NCBI RefSeq assembly: GCF_900177675.1
Contig: NZ_FXWM01000001.1
Span: forward strand, 2,613,001 to 2,677,000
Length of the DNA stretch: 64,000 nucleotides
Reading direction: 5' to 3'
Origin: Bacillus sp. OV166
GTDB lineage: Bacteria; Bacillota; Bacilli; Bacillales; Cytobacillaceae
In this document: piece by piece, positions 1 through 7,819 of the stretch
How positions within the stretch are numbered: the stretch's first letter is position 1
How the letters are laid out: each line of letters opens with the position of its first letter
Notes under the pieces: generated by a model
Seen by the model: only the letters and a program-made list of their open reading frames with translations
What the model was told of the DNA's origin: nothing
Database searches by the model: none
Position numbers and translations under genes: made by a program

Positions 1-1
1 A

Positions 2-286
2 AGCAGAGGAGACATCGATGGGATGTCTTTTATGTTTTATGTAGAAGAAGAAAGATGGACTAATTTAGATACCGATATGCCAACCAGGTATATATCAAAA
101 ATTAAAACTGTAAGAGAAGTTTCTGCGGTCAATTTCCCTGCTTATGCCGGGACTGACATAAATGCACGTGATCAAGCCGTATTGGATAATGCGGCGATGG
201 CATTGGAGAATGCCAGGTCAGAGTTGGATAACTCTCAAAACGAGCAGCTATTAGCATTAGAAAAATTAAAAATTCAACTATTATAA
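2..286 (+). CDS. HK97-type prohead protease, C-terminal part (partial gene)
   Basis: This is the end of the capsid maturation protease, which cleaves the capsid precursor after prohead assembly. The frame is open to the left edge, so the gene begins before the window; the ATG at 23 is probably internal because the codons before it read RGDIDGMSF, a phrase typical of the protease core. The conserved VREVSAVNFPAY segment near residue 31 of the visible part is the other family hallmark. A short charged coiled tail ends the protein. It sits directly before the capsid gene, the usual order. Confidence 0.85.
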   Translation, partial: SRGDIDGMSFMFYVEEERWTNLDTDMPTRYISKIKTVREVSAVNFPAYAGTDINARDQAVLDNAAMALENARSELDNSQNEQLLALEKLKIQLL

Positions 287-305
287 TTTGAAAGGGTGTT
301 TATAA

Positions 306-1583
306 ATGAAAGATTGGTTATTAAAACAAATCAAAGCAAAAGAAGAAGCAAGATCAGGTTTAAAAGAAAAGGCAAAGAAAAGCCAGAACATCGACGAAGT
401 ACGTAGCATTGGCGAACAAATCGAGGGCTTGGACGGTGAGATTGCTGATTTTCGTGCTCAGTTAGAAGCCATTCCTGCTGAACCAGCTGCTGCACCTGCC
501 GCGCCTGCAGTTACACCTCCAGTAATTGAGCAAAGGATGACACCTGCTGGACAAATGAATCCGTTAGCTACCTTTGGTTTAGGCGCGGGCGCACCTGCAC
601 AACAACGTTCTGAAGAACCTGAAGATCGTTATGCTACGCTTGAATATAGAAGGGCTTTCATGGAGTTCGCAAGAACAGGAACTATCACTCCAGAACTTCG
701 TGCTAATGCAATGACTGGAACAGGTGATATCTCTGCTGTTATCCCATCCACAATCTTGAACGAGGTCATTAGAAAAGTTACGTCTTATGGTCAACTTTTT
801 AGCCGTGTGAGAAAGTTAAATGTCAAAGGCGGTATGACAATCCCAATTCTGTCACTAAAACCTGTAGCGACTTGGATTGGAGAGTCAGCAGTATCTGACA
901 AACAAAAGGTTCAAGCGAATACAAGTATTTCTTTCAGCTACTACGGCCTAGAATGTAAAGTTTCCGTTTCTTTATTGGCTGATACTGTTCATCTTGCAGG
1001 TTTTGAAAATACTATTACTGACCTTATTACTGAGGCAGTGGTAAAAGCTTTGGACACTTCTATCCTTAACGGAACAGGTACGGGAACACCGTTAGGAATT
1101 ACAAAAGATACACGCGTACCGGCTGCTCAAATCGTTACTCTTTCATCAACTGATTTTGCTAAATGGGATGCCTGGAAGAAGAAAGTGTTTGCTAAAATGC
1201 CCCTAAGCTACAAAGCGGGTGCTTCATTCTTTATGGCTTCTGGCACGTTTGAAGGCTATATTGATGGAATGGTAGATACACAGGGTCAGCCTGTAGGACG
1301 TACAAACTACGGAATTGCAGACGGCCCTCAAGAAAGATTCGGTGGTAAAGCTGTTGTTCAAGTGGAAGATGATATTATCGTACCTTACGATACTGCAGCT
1401 GTTGCTGATGTCGTTGCTGTCTATGTTGACCTTAAGAATTACGGTTTCAACAGCAACATGCAAATGACTATGTACCGTTATTTTGATCACGATACAAACG
1501 AATGGGTTGACAAAGCAATTCTTATTGCAGACGGTAAACTCATTGATCCAAACGGAGTAGTTATCGTCAAAAAAGGCGCGTAG
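306..1583 (+). CDS. phage major capsid protein, HK97 family
   Basis: This 425-residue protein is the capsid shell subunit. Residues 1-60 form a charged coiled-coil delta (scaffold-like) domain, followed by a Pro/Ala-rich linker near 58-75, and the HK97-fold body runs from about residue 105 to the end. The upstream protease would remove the N-terminal region, probably in the linker or just after it. An AAAGGGTG Shine-Dalgarno lies before the ATG. A strong terminator follows directly, which suggests the capsid gene is punctuated for high expression relative to the connector genes. Confidence 0.93.
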   Translation: MKDWLLKQIKAKEEARSGLKEKAKKSQNIDEVRSIGEQIEGLDGEIADFRAQLEAIPAEPAAAPAAPAVTPPVIEQRMTPAGQMNPLATFGLGAGAPAQQRSEEPEDRYATLEYRRAFMEFARTGTITPELRANAMTGTGDISAVIPSTILNEVIRKVTSYGQLFSRVRKLNVKGGMTIPILSLKPVATWIGESAVSDKQKVQANTSISFSYYGLECKVSVSLLADTVHLAGFENTITDLITEAVVKALDTSILNGTGTGTPLGITKDTRVPAAQIVTLSSTDFAKWDAWKKKVFAKMPLSYKAGASFFMASGTFEGYIDGMVDTQGQPVGRTNYGIADGPQERFGGKAVVQVEDDIIVPYDTAAVADVVAVYVDLKNYGFNSNMQMTMYRYFDHDTNEWVDKAILIADGKLIDPNGVVIVKKGA

Positions 1584-1593
1584 TTAAAAATTT

Positions 1594-1631
1594 AGAGGTG
1601 ACTGGGTATTCTCCCACCACCTCTTTTTTTG
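1594..1631 (+). terminator. Rho-independent terminator after the capsid gene
   Basis: The arms AGAGGTG and CACCTCT enclose a nested GGG/CCC pair and are followed by seven T residues. It lies 11 bases after the capsid stop codon. Read-through must feed the connector genes that begin at 1642. Confidence 0.8.
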
Positions 1632-1641
1632 AGGTGATAGA

Positions 1642-1920
1642 GTGGAGAATTATGAATTGTTAATCGAGTGCAAAAAAGGACTAGGCATATCAGAAGGCAG
1701 CAATGTATTTGATGGATTGTTAAATCAAAAGATTAAAGCGATTAAATCATATATGAAAAATGCCGGCGTATCTGATGCAAAAATGGAGGATGACCTTGCT
1801 GTTGGTGTCATCGTTATGGGCGTAGCTGATTTATGGCAGACGAGTCCAGGTGAAGTTAGATTTTCCCCGGCCTTAAATACACTTATTAACCAACTCACCT
1901 ATGATAGCGAGGTGACGTAA
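1642..1920 (+). CDS. head-tail connector protein (gp6-like)
   Basis: A 92-residue, mostly helical protein of the size and position of HK97 gp6-type connectors, which form a ring below the portal. It starts with GTG after a GAGGTGA Shine-Dalgarno that lies in the loop-out of the preceding terminator. The stop overlaps the next start by one base. The assignment rests on gene order (capsid, connector, head closure, gp10) and on the helical pattern, not on a unique motif. Confidence 0.7.
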   Translation: MENYELLIECKKGLGISEGSNVFDGLLNQKIKAIKSYMKNAGVSDAKMEDDLAVGVIVMGVADLWQTSPGEVRFSPALNTLINQLTYDSEVT

Positions 1921-2282
1921 TGAGATTAGACATCGTAATCGACTTGTTGGAATTAGAAGAATCGACCAACGATAATGGTTTTCCTCAACTCTCAATAAAA
2001 AGCAGGAAAACGGTCTTTGCTAAAAAAGGAAGTATTAGAAGCAGTGAATTTTATTTAGCCTCTCAAAGTGGATTTTCACTTGAGCTTATGTTTGAGGTTT
2101 TAACGCTTGAATATGAATCTCAAAAATATATTGAATATAAATCGAAAATGTATAAGGTTATTAGAACCTATGAAAAAGACAAAACGTATAAAGTCACCCG
2201 AACCTATGAAAAAGACAAAATGACTGAGCTGGTGTGCCAGGCCTATGACGAAATTCCATTAGGGACGAAATCCAATGAGTGA
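1920..2282 (+). CDS. phage head closure / head-tail joining protein
   Basis: This 120-residue protein lies where the head closure protein that plugs the connector is expected. The phrase KTVFAKKGSIRSSEF resembles head-tail adaptor proteins, which usually have VWAEKKSVRQSEFY at this place. Residues 78-89 and 90-101 are a near-exact duplication (YKVxRTYEKDK twice), so the protein is about 12 residues longer than its unduplicated form would be. Its end overlaps the gp10-like gene by eight bases. Confidence 0.7.
   Translation: MRLDIVIDLLELEESTNDNGFPQLSIKSRKTVFAKKGSIRSSEFYLASQSGFSLELMFEVLTLEYESQKYIEYKSKMYKVIRTYEKDKTYKVTRTYEKDKMTELVCQAYDEIPLGTKSNE
2151..2222 (+). repeat. in-frame tandem duplication of 36 bp in the head closure gene
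   Basis: Two adjacent 36-base units, 2151-2186 and 2187-2222, differ at only a few bases. Their second halves are nearly identical (aacctatgaaaaagacaaaa in both). The length is a multiple of three, so the reading frame is kept. Confidence 0.9.
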
Positions 2283-2640
2283 AATAACCTTTACCGGAAT
2301 GGACGAGCTGCTACGACGTTTGGAACAGATAGGAGAACAGGCAGAAGCAGTAAAGAAAACTGCGCTTGAAGAAGGCGTTGAAGTTATTCGGGCTGAGATT
2401 GAGAGCAATACCAAACGGAGTAACATAAACCATGACCACATGGCGGACGGGATCATTACTAACATAAAAGATGACAAAGCAGTTATCGGACCAGGTATCG
2501 AATATTTTCATGCGCATTTCTTGGAGTTCGGGACTTCAAAAATGGCGGCACAGCCATTTATGGGACCGTCATTTGAGCGAAAAAAAGAAGCAGCAAAGGA
2601 AAAGATGGCAGAAGTGATTAGGCGGGAGTTGGGCTTATGA
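2275..2640 (+). CDS. HK97 gp10-like tail completion protein
   Basis: A 121-residue protein with the family pattern of HK97 gp10: an N-terminal LLRRLEQI helix, an acidic helix (residues 20-45), then the conserved YFHAHFLEFGTSKMAAQPFMGP core (positions about 80-102) and a basic C-terminal helix. This family joins the tail tube to the head. The gene overlaps both neighbours by a few bases, as is normal for translationally coupled connector genes. Confidence 0.88.
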   Translation: MSEITFTGMDELLRRLEQIGEQAEAVKKTALEEGVEVIRAEIESNTKRSNINHDHMADGIITNIKDDKAVIGPGIEYFHAHFLEFGTSKMAAQPFMGPSFERKKEAAKEKMAEVIRRELGL

Positions 2641-2957
2641 GTTTAAACAATTTAATTATTACAACATTAAGACCATTCGCTCCAACATTCTTCTTAACCT
2701 ATTCGGGTTCCATTTTTCCACGTATTACGTTTTTTGAATTTAATCAGCAATCAGCACTAAATGCGGACGATTCAGAAGAAATGACCGCACATTCAATACA
2801 GGTTGATATATGGTCCTTAAATGACTATACCAATCTTGTAGATCAAGTGAAAAATAGCTTACAAGCTATAGGCTTTCGGCGAACAAACGAAACAGAATTT
2901 TACGAGAACGATACAAAGATATATCACAAGGTTTTACGATTTAATTTTGTTCAATAG
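2637..2957 (+). CDS. tail terminator/completion protein (gp11/DUF3168-like)
   Basis: A 106-residue protein in the position of the tail terminator, just before the tail tube gene. The pattern MTAHSIQVDIWSLNDYTNLVDQVKNSL followed by a small beta-rich end fits the small alpha/beta tail completion fold, in which a strand ending in D-W is followed by a helix. It overlaps the gp10-like stop codon (ATGA). The family call is by position and pattern. Confidence 0.65.
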   Translation: MSLNNLIITTLRPFAPTFFLTYSGSIFPRITFFEFNQQSALNADDSEEMTAHSIQVDIWSLNDYTNLVDQVKNSLQAIGFRRTNETEFYENDTKIYHKVLRFNFVQ

Positions 2958-2969
2958 GGAGGCTTTATT

Positions 2970-3851
2970 ATGCCAGTAATCGTTGGCTTAAAAGATTTAT
3001 ACTATGCAGTTCAAACAAAAGATGATAGTACTGGGGTAGCGTATAGTGCACCGATTAAAATCGCGGGTCTTATCAACGCAAAAATCTCTCCTTCTAGCGA
3101 ATCGCTTACGGTTTATGCAGATGACGGTCCGAGTGAACAAATCAATCAACTTGGGACGATCGGTTTGGAACTGGAAACAAAGGATTTACCTCTAGATGTT
3201 CAAGCTGCCCTACTCGGGCATTCAATAGTCGGCGGGGTTCTTATTAAAAAGGATACGGATATTCCTCCTTATGTGGCGATCGGATATCGGTCTTCTAAGA
3301 GTAATGGGAAGTACCGTTATATGTGGCTACTAAAAGGTAAATTTGATTTGCCAGGACAAGAAGATAAAACGAAGGAAGATAAGCCTTCTGTTCAAACGCC
3401 TAAAATCGCTGGTACTTTTATGAAAAGGGATTATGACGGGCAATGGCAACGCGTCACAGACGAAGATCTTTCAAGTTATGTTCCAGCTACTGGAGCAAAT
3501 TGGTTTACGTCCGTTGAACAAATTCTTGATACCACTCCGCCAACAGTAACAATTGTTCCTGCTAATAATGCTACAACGGTTGCAGTAGGATCTAGCGTTG
3601 TTTGGACATTCAACGAACCAATCTTAGCAAGCACTGTAAACAAAGGAAATTTCTTGGTCCAAAAAGCGGACGGCTCAGCTCAAGTAGCAGGAACACTCGT
3701 ATTAGATGCTACTCTAAGGATCGTCACCTTTACACCAAGCACCAACTTGACAGCCGCTACTCAATACATGGCGATTGCTACTCAAGGGGTTCAAGATGTA
3801 TCGGGTAATGCATTAGCATCACCTAGTGTAACAAAATTTACAACAGTTTAA
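2970..3851 (+). CDS. major tail tube protein with C-terminal Ig-like domain
   Basis: Residues 1-185 form a phi13-type major tail protein (early strands IVGLKDLYYAV, later YRSSKSNGKYRYMWLLKGKF). Residues about 188-293 form an add-on Ig-like domain of the Big_5 type, beginning TPPTVTIVPANNATTVAVGS and containing VWTFNEPI and TKFTTV. Such domains decorate the outside of the tail tube and are thought to give weak carbohydrate binding. The start follows an AGGGAGG Shine-Dalgarno. A terminator follows the stop. Confidence 0.9.
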   Translation: MPVIVGLKDLYYAVQTKDDSTGVAYSAPIKIAGLINAKISPSSESLTVYADDGPSEQINQLGTIGLELETKDLPLDVQAALLGHSIVGGVLIKKDTDIPPYVAIGYRSSKSNGKYRYMWLLKGKFDLPGQEDKTKEDKPSVQTPKIAGTFMKRDYDGQWQRVTDEDLSSYVPATGANWFTSVEQILDTTPPTVTIVPANNATTVAVGSSVVWTFNEPILASTVNKGNFLVQKADGSAQVAGTLVLDATLRIVTFTPSTNLTAATQYMAIATQGVQDVSGNALASPSVTKFTTV

Positions 3852-3863
3852 GAACAAACATCG

Positions 3864-3895
3864 GAGTAGGGATAATGTCCTTACTCCTTTTTTAT
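3864..3895 (+). terminator. Rho-independent terminator after the tail tube gene
   Basis: The arms GGAGTAGGG and CCTTACTCC (one G-U pair) form a stem followed by a T-rich run. As with the capsid gene, the abundant structural gene has its own terminator. Confidence 0.75.
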
Positions 3896-3915
3896 TTATT
3901 TAGGAGGGAAAGGAT

Positions 3916-4227
3916 ATGCAGTTTAAATTGTTTATGGAAGATAAAGAAAAAACCTTTTCAGTACCTTTTGTAAAGGGCCGTCTTTTTAGAAAAGCCTTAA
4001 AAATGAACAAAGTGTTTAACGAAGGAGGAGAGATAACCGAAGAGGTAACAGATCAACTAGTCGATTTTGTTTGCGAAGTTTTTAATAGTCAATTTACTCC
4101 TGACGATGTGTGGGATGGAATGCCGTTAGACGGGATATTACCGGCTTTGCAGGGTGTATTTTTTGAGGTTATTGATCGTGGCACAAAAAGTATTCAAGGC
4201 GGGACCGACACCTCAAAAAACGATTAA
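3916..4227 (+). CDS. tail assembly chaperone (gpG-like)
   Basis: This 103-residue protein sits between the tail tube and tape measure genes, where lambda-like phages encode the tail chaperone G. The acidic region EGGEITEEVTDQLVDFVCEVFNSQF and the small size fit that family. Codons 100-102 (TCA AAA AAC) form the heptamer A AAA AAC at 4215-4221, six bases before the stop, and a -1 shift there opens a 53-codon extension. The protein would coat the tape measure during tail assembly. Confidence 0.82.
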   Translation: MQFKLFMEDKEKTFSVPFVKGRLFRKALKMNKVFNEGGEITEEVTDQLVDFVCEVFNSQFTPDDVWDGMPLDGILPALQGVFFEVIDRGTKSIQGGTDTSKND

Positions 4228-4382
4228 CGGATCCTTATGAAGCGATAAAAGAAATGTATAAGGATCTTATGAAAATTGGATATAAACTTCATGAAATAGA
4301 TGAGATGGACATTGAATTTTATTTTGAGTTAATGGCTAGCGTAGCGGAAGACAAAGTGGGATTTATTGACGACGTGTTTTAG
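4221..4382 (+). CDS. gpT-like extension of the tail chaperone, reached by -1 frameshift
   Basis: After a -1 slip at A AAA AAC (4215-4221), reading continues from 4221 as RLTDPYEAIKEMYKDLMKIG and ends at TAG 4380-4382. This gives a fusion of about 155 residues. The extension is helical and acidic, as T domains are, and has no ATG and Shine-Dalgarno of its own near its beginning. Its stop lies 14 bases before the tape measure start. The reading is computed by eye from the sequence; that slippage occurs is inferred from the motif and the gene order. Confidence 0.8.
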   Translation, partial: RLTDPYEAIKEMYKDLMKIGYKLHEIDEMDIEFYFELMASVAEDKVGFIDDVF

Positions 4383-4396
4383 GAGGTGAGATTTAT

Positions 4397-7300
4397 ATGG
4401 CCGAAGAAATTGGATCCTTGCATATTGATATGAGTTTGACCAACGCCGAATTTAAAAGTGGTATGAGGGACGTAAGTAACCGATTAAAAATTGCTCAATC
4501 GGAGTTTAAATTAGCCGGAGCAGGAATCGCCGATTTTGGTAAAAGCATGGATGGCCTTAAGGCTAAATCAAAGTATTTAGAAGACACATTAAAAGCACAG
4601 CAAGAAAAAGTTGATTTTCTTAGGCGTCGATATGAGCAGTTAAGAACTACGCAGGGTGAAAATGCCGCAGCTACCCAACGAATGCTGGCTGCTTATAATA
4701 ACGCTCAAGCGGGCATGCGAACAACAGAATCCAGATTAAGAGATGTGAATGAGCAAATCACTTTGCAGTCGGGTAGATGGCATCAATTAGGCGAGCAATT
4801 AAACGCCGCGGGAGACAGGTTTAAAGCGGTTGGCGGTAAGATGCAAGATATTGGAAAGAATTTATCCGCCTCTGTCACTTTGCCAATCGTAGGAATTGGA
4901 GCAGCATCCGTTAAAACTGCGATGGAATTTGAGGCCCAAATGGACAGAGTAGGAGCCATTGCGGGTGCTACATCTGAGGATATGGATAGTCTCTCTAAAA
5001 CTGCTCTTGATTTAGGTGCGAACACGTCAAAATCAGCATCAGAAGTAGCTTTAGGTATGGAAAACATGGCCGCTATGGGCTTTACAGCGAATGAAGTCAT
5101 TGGGGCAATGCCTGGTGTCATTGCTGCTGCCGAAGCATCCGGGTCAGATATGGCTCAAACTGCAGATGTAATGGCGTCCTCGCTCAATATCTTTAGTTTA
5201 AAAGCAACTGACGCCACTAAGGTAGCCGACATTTTAGCGAAAACAGCTAACATATCAGCTGCGAGTTTAACCGACATGCAATATGCTTTGAAATATGCAG
5301 GACCACCAGCTGCAGCACTGGGGATGACATTAGAAGAAACGTCAGCAGCTATAGGAATTATGACCAATGCGGGGATGGATGGATCAAGTGCTGGTACAAC
5401 ATTAAGAGGGGCACTCTTAGGACTATTAGATCCTTCTGAAGAAAACTCTAAGCGAATGAACACAATGGGTGTAGCAATAACTGACGCTAAGGGGAATTTC
5501 GTTGGACTTTCTAAGTTAATTGAGAATTTAACAGAATCAATGGAAGGTCAAACCGAAACGCAAAAGGCGGCAACTATATCTGCTCTTGTAGGTAAAGAAG
5601 CGGTATCGGGCATGCTGTCACTTATGAAAGCTGGACCGTCTACCATTGATAAGATGACAAAATCGTTAGAGGATAGCGGAGGGGCATCTAAAGAAGCGGC
5701 AGATAAAATGAAAGACAATTTAAAAGGTGCCATAGATGAATTAGGCGGAACGATTGAAACTGCGGCTATCACTATTGGTACTACACTTAAACCTGCAGTT
5801 TTAAAAATGTCCTCCACTATTCAAGGTTTAGTTGACAAGTTCCAGAAACTAACGCCTGAAGGTCAGAAAACAATACTTACTATCGCGGGGATTGCGGCGG
5901 CGGTTGGTCCTGTATTAGTCATAACTGGCACTCTCGTTAGTTCAGTAGGTACAATTGTAACAGCTTTTGGGGCGGCATCTACAGCCATTGCAGGCGCAGG
6001 AGGGTTAGTTGGAGCACTTACAGCACTTGCTGGACCTGTTGGTCTAACCATTGCTGGTGTAGGTCTTGTTACAGGAGCAGTGTTAGCTTTTAAAAATGGT
6101 GCCAAGGAATCTACCAATGTAAATCTTGATCATACAAAATCACTCATCGATCAGCAACAATCTCTTGAAACATTAACCGGAAAATACGAGGAATTACGCG
6201 ATAAAAACAACCTCTCAAACTATGAATTATTACGGTTTCGGGACATTCAAAGCGAATTAAAAACAGCGAAATCCGCAGAAGAAATAGGGAAATTAAAAGA
6301 TGAAGCGGAACATCTAAGAGAAAAATCAGGATTGTCGAATGCACAGTTATCAGAAATGCTAAGTCTTAACGATAAATTGATAGAAAAAGCTCCAACGGTA
6401 GGGCAAGCTTTTTCCGATCAAGGGAATAAAATCCTCACGAATGCGGACGACCTCCACCAGGCAAATAATAAATTAAGAGAAAATATTCAGTTAGAATTAG
6501 AATTACAAAAAACAAAAGCAGAAGCGAAATTAGATCAAAGCATTCGTGACCAAATTAATGGCATAGATGAGTTAAACAAAAGGGTCATTGATTTAAATAA
6601 TGCAAAGATCGTAGCTGCTGCTAAAGAATATCAATTAGAGCAGGCGAAAAAGCAACAACAAGATTTATACAAGGCTGGACAGGATCAACTAGCAAACGGG
6701 ATGAAATCTCAAATTTTGATTCTAGAACAAGAAGTAAATCTCCAAAATGGTAACGTTAATTCTATCGCCTCTGAGGTTCAGGAAAAGCAAAAAGCAGTCA
6801 ATAAAACTACCGAACAAATTACCAAAACTCAAGCCCTTTTTGATGAAATGATTAATCTTCAGTTAGCACAAGCAGGAATTAACACCAAAGGTCAAGAAGG
6901 CATTAGCCAATTAGACCAGGCCATTAAGAAAACAGTGGACCGTAAAGCTGAATTACTAAGAATCCAAAGTAAATACGGCGATTTGGATGGAGCACAAAAA
7001 AAAGAATTACAAAACCTTGACGGATCTCTTGATAAATACCGAACTGCTAAAAAGTCAATCCAAGAAATACAAGGTGAACAGAAAACAGTTAATAAAAAAA
7101 TCGAAGATGGAACGAGTAAGGCTGGCGAAATGTCTGAGGTTCTTTCTGCGTCAGAAGTGAAAAATATTAAATTTACTGGCGACGGATATAGTGAAGCGAA
7201 AATTATCAGTAACGAAGCAAATGCAAATGCAAAAAAAGAAATAAATGCCACTGATTATGGAAAAACCCATGCTATCCACCAGGAGGCGGGTAAAGGTGCC

Positions 7301-7819
7301 AGCAAGACTATAAGTATTGGCGCATCCATTTCCAATTCTTTTAAAAGTGCAGTTAAAGCATTTGAGAAAATGTCAGGGATTAATATTCCGGGCTTTGCAA
7401 GGGGCACAAGAAACGCACCGGGAGGGCTTGCTTGGGTTGGGGAAAATGGTCCTGAATTAACGTACCTCCCAAGGGGCGCAAAGGTTATTCCTAATCGGCA
7501 ATCGGAGCAACTATTACGAAGTTGGAACATTCCAATGCTGGCAAATGGTGGCGAGGCTCTTGCTTCAGGCATCGCTCTAGTTGGCGAACGGGGAAGAGAG
7601 CTTGTGGATATGCGCGGGGCTAGAACAACATCATTACCTAAAACTGTTCAGGATAATAACGGTTTACAACCTTTAGTCAATGCGATTGAAAAATTAGCGA
7701 GCCGGGACGTTAACATGATAATAAATGGTCGAGAGTTTGTAAGAGCAACCATTGACGATATTAGCAACGCGCTTGATATATTGAGAGTAAGGGAAAATCG
7801 AATGGGGGGAGTAACGTGA
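4397..7819 (+). CDS. tail tape measure protein, TP901 family
   Basis: At 1140 residues this is the longest protein of the window; its length should set the tail length. Residues 1-125 and about 590-940 are coiled coil. Residues 145-430 carry the TP901 core (MEFEAQMDRVGAIAGATSEDM, then AGMDGSSAGTTLRGAL). Residues 490-570 hold hydrophobic segments. Near the C-terminus a Gly-rich phrase occurs twice (LAWVGENGPEL and IALVGERGREL), as in many tape measures. The Shine-Dalgarno AGGAGGTGAG precedes the ATG. The end overlaps the next start (GTGA). Confidence 0.95.
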   Translation: MAEEIGSLHIDMSLTNAEFKSGMRDVSNRLKIAQSEFKLAGAGIADFGKSMDGLKAKSKYLEDTLKAQQEKVDFLRRRYEQLRTTQGENAAATQRMLAAYNNAQAGMRTTESRLRDVNEQITLQSGRWHQLGEQLNAAGDRFKAVGGKMQDIGKNLSASVTLPIVGIGAASVKTAMEFEAQMDRVGAIAGATSEDMDSLSKTALDLGANTSKSASEVALGMENMAAMGFTANEVIGAMPGVIAAAEASGSDMAQTADVMASSLNIFSLKATDATKVADILAKTANISAASLTDMQYALKYAGPPAAALGMTLEETSAAIGIMTNAGMDGSSAGTTLRGALLGLLDPSEENSKRMNTMGVAITDAKGNFVGLSKLIENLTESMEGQTETQKAATISALVGKEAVSGMLSLMKAGPSTIDKMTKSLEDSGGASKEAADKMKDNLKGAIDELGGTIETAAITIGTTLKPAVLKMSSTIQGLVDKFQKLTPEGQKTILTIAGIAAAVGPVLVITGTLVSSVGTIVTAFGAASTAIAGAGGLVGALTALAGPVGLTIAGVGLVTGAVLAFKNGAKESTNVNLDHTKSLIDQQQSLETLTGKYEELRDKNNLSNYELLRFRDIQSELKTAKSAEEIGKLKDEAEHLREKSGLSNAQLSEMLSLNDKLIEKAPTVGQAFSDQGNKILTNADDLHQANNKLRENIQLELELQKTKAEAKLDQSIRDQINGIDELNKRVIDLNNAKIVAAAKEYQLEQAKKQQQDLYKAGQDQLANGMKSQILILEQEVNLQNGNVNSIASEVQEKQKAVNKTTEQITKTQALFDEMINLQLAQAGINTKGQEGISQLDQAIKKTVDRKAELLRIQSKYGDLDGAQKKELQNLDGSLDKYRTAKKSIQEIQGEQKTVNKKIEDGTSKAGEMSEVLSASEVKNIKFTGDGYSEAKIISNEANANAKKEINATDYGKTHAIHQEAGKGASKTISIGASISNSFKSAVKAFEKMSGINIPGFARGTRNAPGGLAWVGENGPELTYLPRGAKVIPNRQSEQLLRSWNIPMLANGGEALASGIALVGERGRELVDMRGARTTSLPKTVQDNNGLQPLVNAIEKLASRDVNMIINGREFVRATIDDISNALDILRVRENRMGGVT

